A stretch of 64,000 bases of DNA from Apus apus. Its lineage: Eukaryota; Chordata; Aves; Apodiformes; Apodidae. How positions within the stretch are numbered: the first letter of the stretch is position 1; each line of letters opens with the position of its first letter. Position numbers and translations under genes: made by a program. This document shows, one piece after another, positions 57,976 to 64,000 of the stretch. A model generated the notes under the pieces. That model was not told the DNA's origin and searched no databases. It saw only the letters and a program-made list of their open reading frames with translations. The stretch lies in the NCBI RefSeq assembly GCF_020740795.1, contig NC_067312.1:54889905-54953904 (forward strand), written 5' to 3'.

Positions 57976-59396
57976 CAAATCTGCTGTTGAGAAGCTAGAT
58001 GTGCTAAACAGAACATTCTGTTGCTATTATTTTTGAGTATGCTGCAAGCAGCAAGAACAAGAAGCAATACAGTATGCTAGCTAGGCATTTGACCCTGGGA
58101 AAGCCCCAAAGTCTTCAACAAAAGTCCACATACAGTGCACTGCACTGAACACTGGTCTCAGGTGGAGTGTCTGAGACTCTCTGGGCTTCTCAGTATTTCA
58201 GATAGGTCCAATAATTTCTATGCTGAGGCTTGACATGGTTGCACTCAGGAAAACATGGGCTGTGCTTGAGCAAGCAACTAAATACTCTGTGCAGTCCATG
58301 CTACACTGAAGAAAAAAAAAAAAAAAGACATAAACAAAGGGTTGCCTTCCCATTCATTCTCTGGAAGAGAATGAAAATTGTTATTCTGTAATCTGTCACT
58401 CTGCTCCTCGTGCCGGGCCTGGAGCTGGGTCAACAATGCGCTGGCAGCCAGGAAGCCAGGATGTTTAGAGGAGAAGAAACCCACGTTGCCCAGCTCCAGA
58501 CCCCCTTGGGTAGCATGGGCTTCCCACTACCTTGGCCCCCCCTGTAGACCAGGCCAGCTGTCCAGCCTGTTTCCTGCCAGCAGCAGTGGAGGGGACACGG
58601 CACTGAGCACCGCACCCGGCGCACACCGGGACAGCTGCTGAACAGACGGGCTCGGTTGTTACAGGGAGGTAAAAGCCATCAAAGCCAAGCCCCATTCAGT
58701 CCAGTGGGTTTTGTTTTACTTTAGCCCCTGGGACTTTCATAGCAAAACTTCTCACCACGCTAATGGCTCCAGTGGCTTATTAAGTACTTTCAAATGCTGA
58801 CACAAAGAATGCCTTGAGTTTTCTCACTTGTTACTTAACTGACAGTACCCTGGAAAATACTGGAAAGCATCACCCACGGTAAGGGCATATTTGAGTTAGA
58901 TACAACACAAGGGACATAAAAATGTCAGGATCCATTTACTTCAGATTTAGGAAACATAATCTTTTAAAAATGGAATTCTTTCCCTGGAAGGAAAAATAGC
59001 CTGAAATTTATTTTTCTACTTCTTACTTGAAATATTTGTCAAAGTAAAGTCATGCTAAGTTAAATGAGGTTAAATTCTTCCCTTTCCAGAAATCTGTTGC
59101 GCATTGATTTCACCAAGAATGAAGATCTAAAAATATCACATCTAATAAAACAATGAGATCCAAAAGCGTCCTGCTGCCGTACACTTGAAACCCTGAAACG
59201 TACACTGAAATCTCTATGTATTTTTCTGTTCAGGAGGAGAACTGAGAACAGCCCAAAATACAGTGTGAGTAATTTCCAGGTGTATCTTAGCATTTTACAA
59301 ACTTGGCCAAACCCACATTACAATTATATACACTGCACTCAGTGAATCAATTCTACTCATCTTAGTGGATGACACAAAGCTGTGTGACTTTTAAAT

Positions 59397-59398
59397 AT

Positions 59399-59437
<39 letters not shown>

Positions 59438-59440
59438 TTT
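59397..59440. repeat. (ATTT)11 microsatellite
   Basis: Eleven perfect ATTT units in the LPAR1 intron. Confidence 0.97.
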
Positions 59441-62400
59441 TAGGAATGGCATTGCATCTTTTAAAAGGATTTAAGGACAAAAGAGGGAAAGGGTCCCTGT
59501 AGACTGAGAAGCAGGTTTTGCAGCAGGAAATCTGAGTCACAACACAGGGGTCATATCTCATTTTCTGTTACTGTGTGATACCTCACAAACAAGGCTGAAA
59601 CAGTTGTTACTTGTGCACAGCCTGTCTTGCTGTGGCAGAAGATCACTGAGGCTGTCCAGTGGCCATGATATGACTACATCACCTCTCTCCTGAACCTTTG
59701 TCTGGTGCACCCATGCAGATTTTATTTCCACAATAGTTGCATGCTTGGAACTCCTGGGTAAAGGGTGGCATGGCCTCACAGCCAGGTTTGATTGCGAGAG
59801 AGTAAAAACTGTTGTGGGCAGTAGGCATATGAAACCAGCCATGATAAATTGCACAAGAAATGAGTGATAGAAAAACAAAAGAGAAAATAACTCCAAAAAT
59901 CTGAAGCAGGAAAGAAACAAGCTATATGAGAATAATCACTGATGAACTAGTCACTCATTATTAGGTCCTTGTCCCTCTTAGAACTGTCTGCAAAATGAAC
60001 CAAATAAACTGCAGATGGTACAGAAAGATAAATTAGGAAAAAAGGATACAAATAGAAACAGCATCTTAAAACACAGAAATATTATTTTAAGGCTGTATTT
60101 GAATGACAGATCACCTCGGGGCTACTGCAGTCAAGTATGCCTGCTGGTTTAGTTTACTACTAAGCACTGACAATTCAGGATGACTTTTTCTTCTACTGGG
60201 GACCTGTCTTAAATGCCTGTATTTACAAAAACTTGCTAAGAATGAAAGTCAGTAAAAGCCCCTCTTCTGAGAAGCAGACATACCCAGAGGATCTGACATA
60301 GTTAGGGGAAAAGAGGTTGAAGAGGGGGGAAAAAACATTGTCAGTTTGTCTTGCAGACCTATTTTTGTTTGTTTTTTTTTAAGGCAGACACTGCACAGAT
60401 TGGAACCAATGCTTGGAGAAATCACTTCCAAGCAACCATTCCTCTATGTGCATGGCAGGAGCATTTGGTCCAACTTTATCTTAGGGCTGCAGATTAAATT
60501 GTTTTATTACTGCTACAGACAGAAAGTGAGCCTTGTTTTAGCAGGACACGGATCAGCTGCACTATGTATTTTTGTTTTAGGCTTGGCTCCAGGAGGATGT
60601 AAGAAGTTCACAAACAAGATGCCGGGGGCATGTTAGCACACAGCCCCCAGGGACCACGCACGGCCAGCCACGGCAGGGGTGGCATGGCAGAGCACCCTGA
60701 GGCTCACCTGCTGTTCCCCTCCAGCAGCTCCCTGGGGCCACAGTGTCCCTGTGTCACCCCTGTAATGAGCAGTAGGTCAAGGATGAAATTCAGCCTCCAA
60801 CACCCACCCTGATTCCAAAGACCAGCACACGGCCCCCTCTTAGTGACCAGACTGGACGGCTACTTGTGAAACTTCTCAGGTCACAGGCAAAGCATTTCCT
60901 AGGCAACACTTTTTTGTTGTTGTTGTTTTGTTTTCCTTTTTTTTTTTTTTTTGCCTTTTGCCTTGGATGTTTAAGTCTGTGTTTATTCCGTGAATGTTTA
61001 TTTTCCTCTAACTCACAACAGCATAACAAAAGAAGTGCTTCTGCCCCTGCCAAGTCACACATGGCTTTCTCTCAGAGGCTCTGGTGGGATGAGGCTCTTG
61101 TTAATGCACACCTGTTCTAAGACACCCCTTTTCTCCTGCTTAACCATATTCTGTCCCTTTTGTGTGCCCTCTTCCACCCCTCTTGGGTGTTAACCCTGAC
61201 TACTGTTTTCTGGCATGGCCTCACACTCACCCTGCAAATTCCTCATATGGAGAAGTCCATATGGACGGGAAAAAAAAAGAAGGGGCCTCTTTCAGGGAGT
61301 GAAAGAAGAGGGAAAAAAGATTTTGCTTGTGTTTGCAGTTTTGCTATGATTACAGAAACAGGATAAGATAGTACTGTATCCAAGACAGAAAAGACTCACT
61401 CCAGCTGAACTGCAGGGACATTTACATTCTGCTGGTGTTGCCCACCTTCCCTTGTCTACCTGCTGTTCTCTCCAAATCCCCTCCTGTTCTCAGGGTGGCA
61501 CTCGTGATGGGTGGCTACAATACCTCTTTTACAGGAACAATGATGACTGAGACAGGAAAGGACACTGAGTATCGCTACCAGTTACCAACACAAGAAGGGT
61601 CTTGCTGCACTTTCTGCAGGCTGAATGCAATGCTATGGGGAGATGAAATCCCTAGAAATCCGTACCATTTTCCACATCTCGATATGATCTCACGCTCAGC
61701 AGGGAAAGCCTCTTGCTATGCTAGCTGAGGAGCATGCTCATCAGCTGCAAAACAACTGCAGCTCCTCATGTGCTAGCCATGTGTAAGCTTTGTCAATAAC
61801 CGTCCTCATCACACTGCGTATTATCCTGTGCATAGCATGAACAGACAGAAGCACTGCATGAAACAGCTCTTATTTACAGCTATGTATTTTTCCCTCAGAT
61901 TTAAATATTAATGAATGAAATCTAAAATGAATGCTGAACTATTATACATGCAAAAGATACATGAAGATCATTTATCATGCTGTAAACATACAGAGTGTAG
62001 GAGTAATTTTTCTAATTCTAGTCTGACATAGTTTTCCTCGGTTTTGCCACAACATCACTAGAATATGTAGAACTTGGTGGATAAAACACAGTTCTTGCTG
62101 TTTTTTGTAGTTTCTGCTGGATATAGTCAGCATGGCGGTAAGGTTTGCTTCCACCCACGGAATTTTTGTGTGGAAAAAAAAAAGTGACTACCACATATGG
62201 ACCAGATTAACAAATGTAAAATAATCCTATGTTAAATTTGGCAAATTCTGCAGAACTTCAGGTATGAAAGGCTTGCCTTTCCATCCACAGATTCCAAAAG
62301 GCTTGAGGAGGATGATAGTGACAGACAATCCTTGAAAAATACCCTGGGTTGAGGAGAGCAGTATGCAGCGTGCCAGTAAGAACTTGCTGAAAAGTATCCT

Positions 62401-63580
62401 ATCAAAATCCCTTTGTTTATTTAAAGTGTCTTTATTTAAGGAAGCTGTATGAATTTGAAATAATAAAATATTCATAGCACACTCTTTCTGCAGCTTCTGG
62501 TTGAGTGCAAAACGTTGCATTCTCTGACATGTCTGGGAGACTTTCATGCAATGGCCCCTTTGGATTTCAAGTCAAACATTTCTCTGGTGGGACTGTATGT
62601 GACAGAAAGGGGGAATACCTCCAGCAGGGTAAAACAGGAAACAAGAAACAAAACAAAGCCAGATAAAACCTATATTCATATTAATTCATCAGTACCTTAC
62701 ATATGCTTCTCACAGGATGATTTGGAGCAAGAGGACCCAAGCAAACAAGAGCAAGTGCAGAACTACAGATCATATGGGACAAGCTGGGTGATGTGACATA
62801 TCAGCTTCTTGCACAACACTATACATGCCCCAGCCCTGGGGACTCCTGTTCTGGTCTTCCATGAGCTGAACAGCACTAAACACGCAGATTGTAGGTAAAA
62901 TACTGACCTCAGCTTTTTCAAGTATCTGAACTCCATGTGAAAAGTTGACAGGTTTACTAGATTTTTCAGTCTACTGCACCCATTTTTTCACAAAGCCATT
63001 TCTGCACAAAGTGTTTCTGCTAGTACTGCATCCATTCCCTGATTTCCTACTTTCTCCACAACTATATGCACAGGCACTGTCCAACCTTTTCCTGAATCCT
63101 GTTCTGGGATTTTGTGTTGTTTGGTTTGGTCAGGCTTTGCACAAAATAAGGGCTGGATCATGTAGGAAGACAAGAATCATGTCTTGCTCCAAAATGCATT
63201 TCCACTTCCCAGCAGGAATACAACATGTGTCTGCTTCAAGTACCTGTCTTCACCTTTGAACTCTTGTGCACAGAACTTATTTGGTGTTTAAGGCATGGCT
63301 GCCTTTGTCAACAAATTACCGCTTCTCTGAGGAACCTTGCTGCTTCCCTCTTGAAGCATTATATTAACTTTAAAACATGTTAATGACTTAACACAAAAGC
63401 TTCCCTAGGGCTCTGCTTGTGCCCTAGCAGAGCAGCAGCTCTGCTGGGAGCAGCAGCAAACTTGCCCACAAAGGGTGAAGTCTGAGTGTATGTTAGAACC
63501 ACTTCATTCTGGGCCTAAATATTTAATATCTCACCTGTGTCTGTTTACCCTTTAATCCTGATCACCCTGTTCCTTTTCAG

Positions 63581-63599
63581 AAAAAAAAAAAAAAAAAAA
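63581..63599. repeat. Poly(A) run in LPAR1 intron
   Basis: Nineteen A. No upstream gene-like sequence or duplication suggests a processed copy. Confidence 0.9.
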
Positions 63600-64000
63600 G
63601 TAAAAAACTCTTCCAAATGGACATACATTCTTGCCCACAACTATACTCCTACTGGCTTATAGACACCTTTGCTAGAGGTTAGCCTCTGCTCTCCCTGGTC
63701 TCTTCCAGTGTTCATATCATCACATTGTTCCTGACAATTTATCATTTAAATAATCTTTCTTAAAAATTCCCCTGTAAAATCTTTAGGACAAACCTCTCCT
63801 TTTAAACTAAACACCCTTCTGCATCTACACATGCTGCACATTGGGCCAACTGAAGATACACCTGACTTACCATGGGGTTTCATATTTGCCAACAACCCCA
63901 TTGGCACCACTAACCACCATCTCTGAGCACAGTAATGCCCAGACAGAAAATGCAGTCGGTTAGGCTGCATCTTCAGCCACCATATCTTCCCACTTCTTGG

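Larger units (their letters stand above)
55846..64000 (-). other. LPAR1: LPAR1 intron (partial)
   Basis: At least 8.15 kb of intron upstream of the LPAR1 last exon. The exon carrying TM1 to most of TM6 is not in the window. The intron holds simple repeats (ATTT at 59397-59440, A run at 63581-63599), T/G-rich tracts (57908-57975, 60918-60954) and a GC-richer patch near 58400-58660. No other gene is recognised. Confidence 0.85.

Noticed and set aside
63581..63599. Poly(A) run as the tail of a processed pseudogene
   Set aside because: No gene-like sequence upstream and no flanking duplication were seen.
55846..64000. Search for the preceding LPAR1 exon (TM1-TM6) in the right-hand 8 kb
   Set aside because: No frame there matches receptor transmembrane motifs such as the ERH or LLKTVV segments, so the exon must lie outside the window.

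Overview
The window comes from a bird, most likely a neoavian and possibly a passerine. Four CR1 LINE copies carry the typical avian CR1 3' end (ATTCTRTG-type octamer repeats). There is also a solo endogenous-retrovirus LTR of a common avian type, and low-complexity (G)TTTT tracts of the kind seen in avian introns. Genes are split by spliceosomal GT-AG introns, and coding density is about 1.3 kb in 64 kb. I see no bacterial, phage or CRISPR features.

Layout. (1) Positions 1-8390, plus strand: the last three coding exons of MUSK, the muscle-specific receptor tyrosine kinase (310-501, 5494-5642, 7714-8390), and their two introns. They encode the juxtamembrane NPxY region and the complete cytoplasmic kinase domain to the stop codon. 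(2) About 8391-11470: probable MUSK 3' UTR, ending at the first canonical AATAAA downstream of the stop. (3) About 11.5-54.8 kb: a gene-poor spacer with four CR1 copies (17.1, 26.2, 27.2-30.7 and 39.6 kb), a 665-bp solo LTR with imperfect target-site duplications (22.2-22.9 kb), a possible second LTR (about 14.8-15.2 kb), a 285-bp purine pentanucleotide microsatellite (33.2-33.5 kb) and several GC- or T-rich patches. I recognise no host gene there. (4) 55544-55845, minus strand: the last coding exon of LPAR1 (lysophosphatidic acid receptor 1), covering the end of TM6, TM7 and the C-terminal tail. Its candidate 3' UTR runs to about 54.78 kb, and its intron fills the window from 55846 to the right edge.

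MUSK and LPAR1 are therefore convergent, tail to tail, which is the same neighbour relation as in the human 9q31 region. They do not share a pathway: MUSK organises the neuromuscular synapse (agrin-LRP4-MUSK-Dok-7) and LPAR1 is a GPCR for lysophosphatidic acid. The linkage looks like ancestral synteny rather than functional clustering.

I found no convincing undescribed biological system. The items most worth a second look are the divergent MUSK kinase insert, where one of two mammalian CK2 sites appears lost; the altered MUSK C-terminus; the tail-to-tail CR1 pair; and the two-phase pentanucleotide tract. Comparisons with human proteins are from memory, not from alignments.
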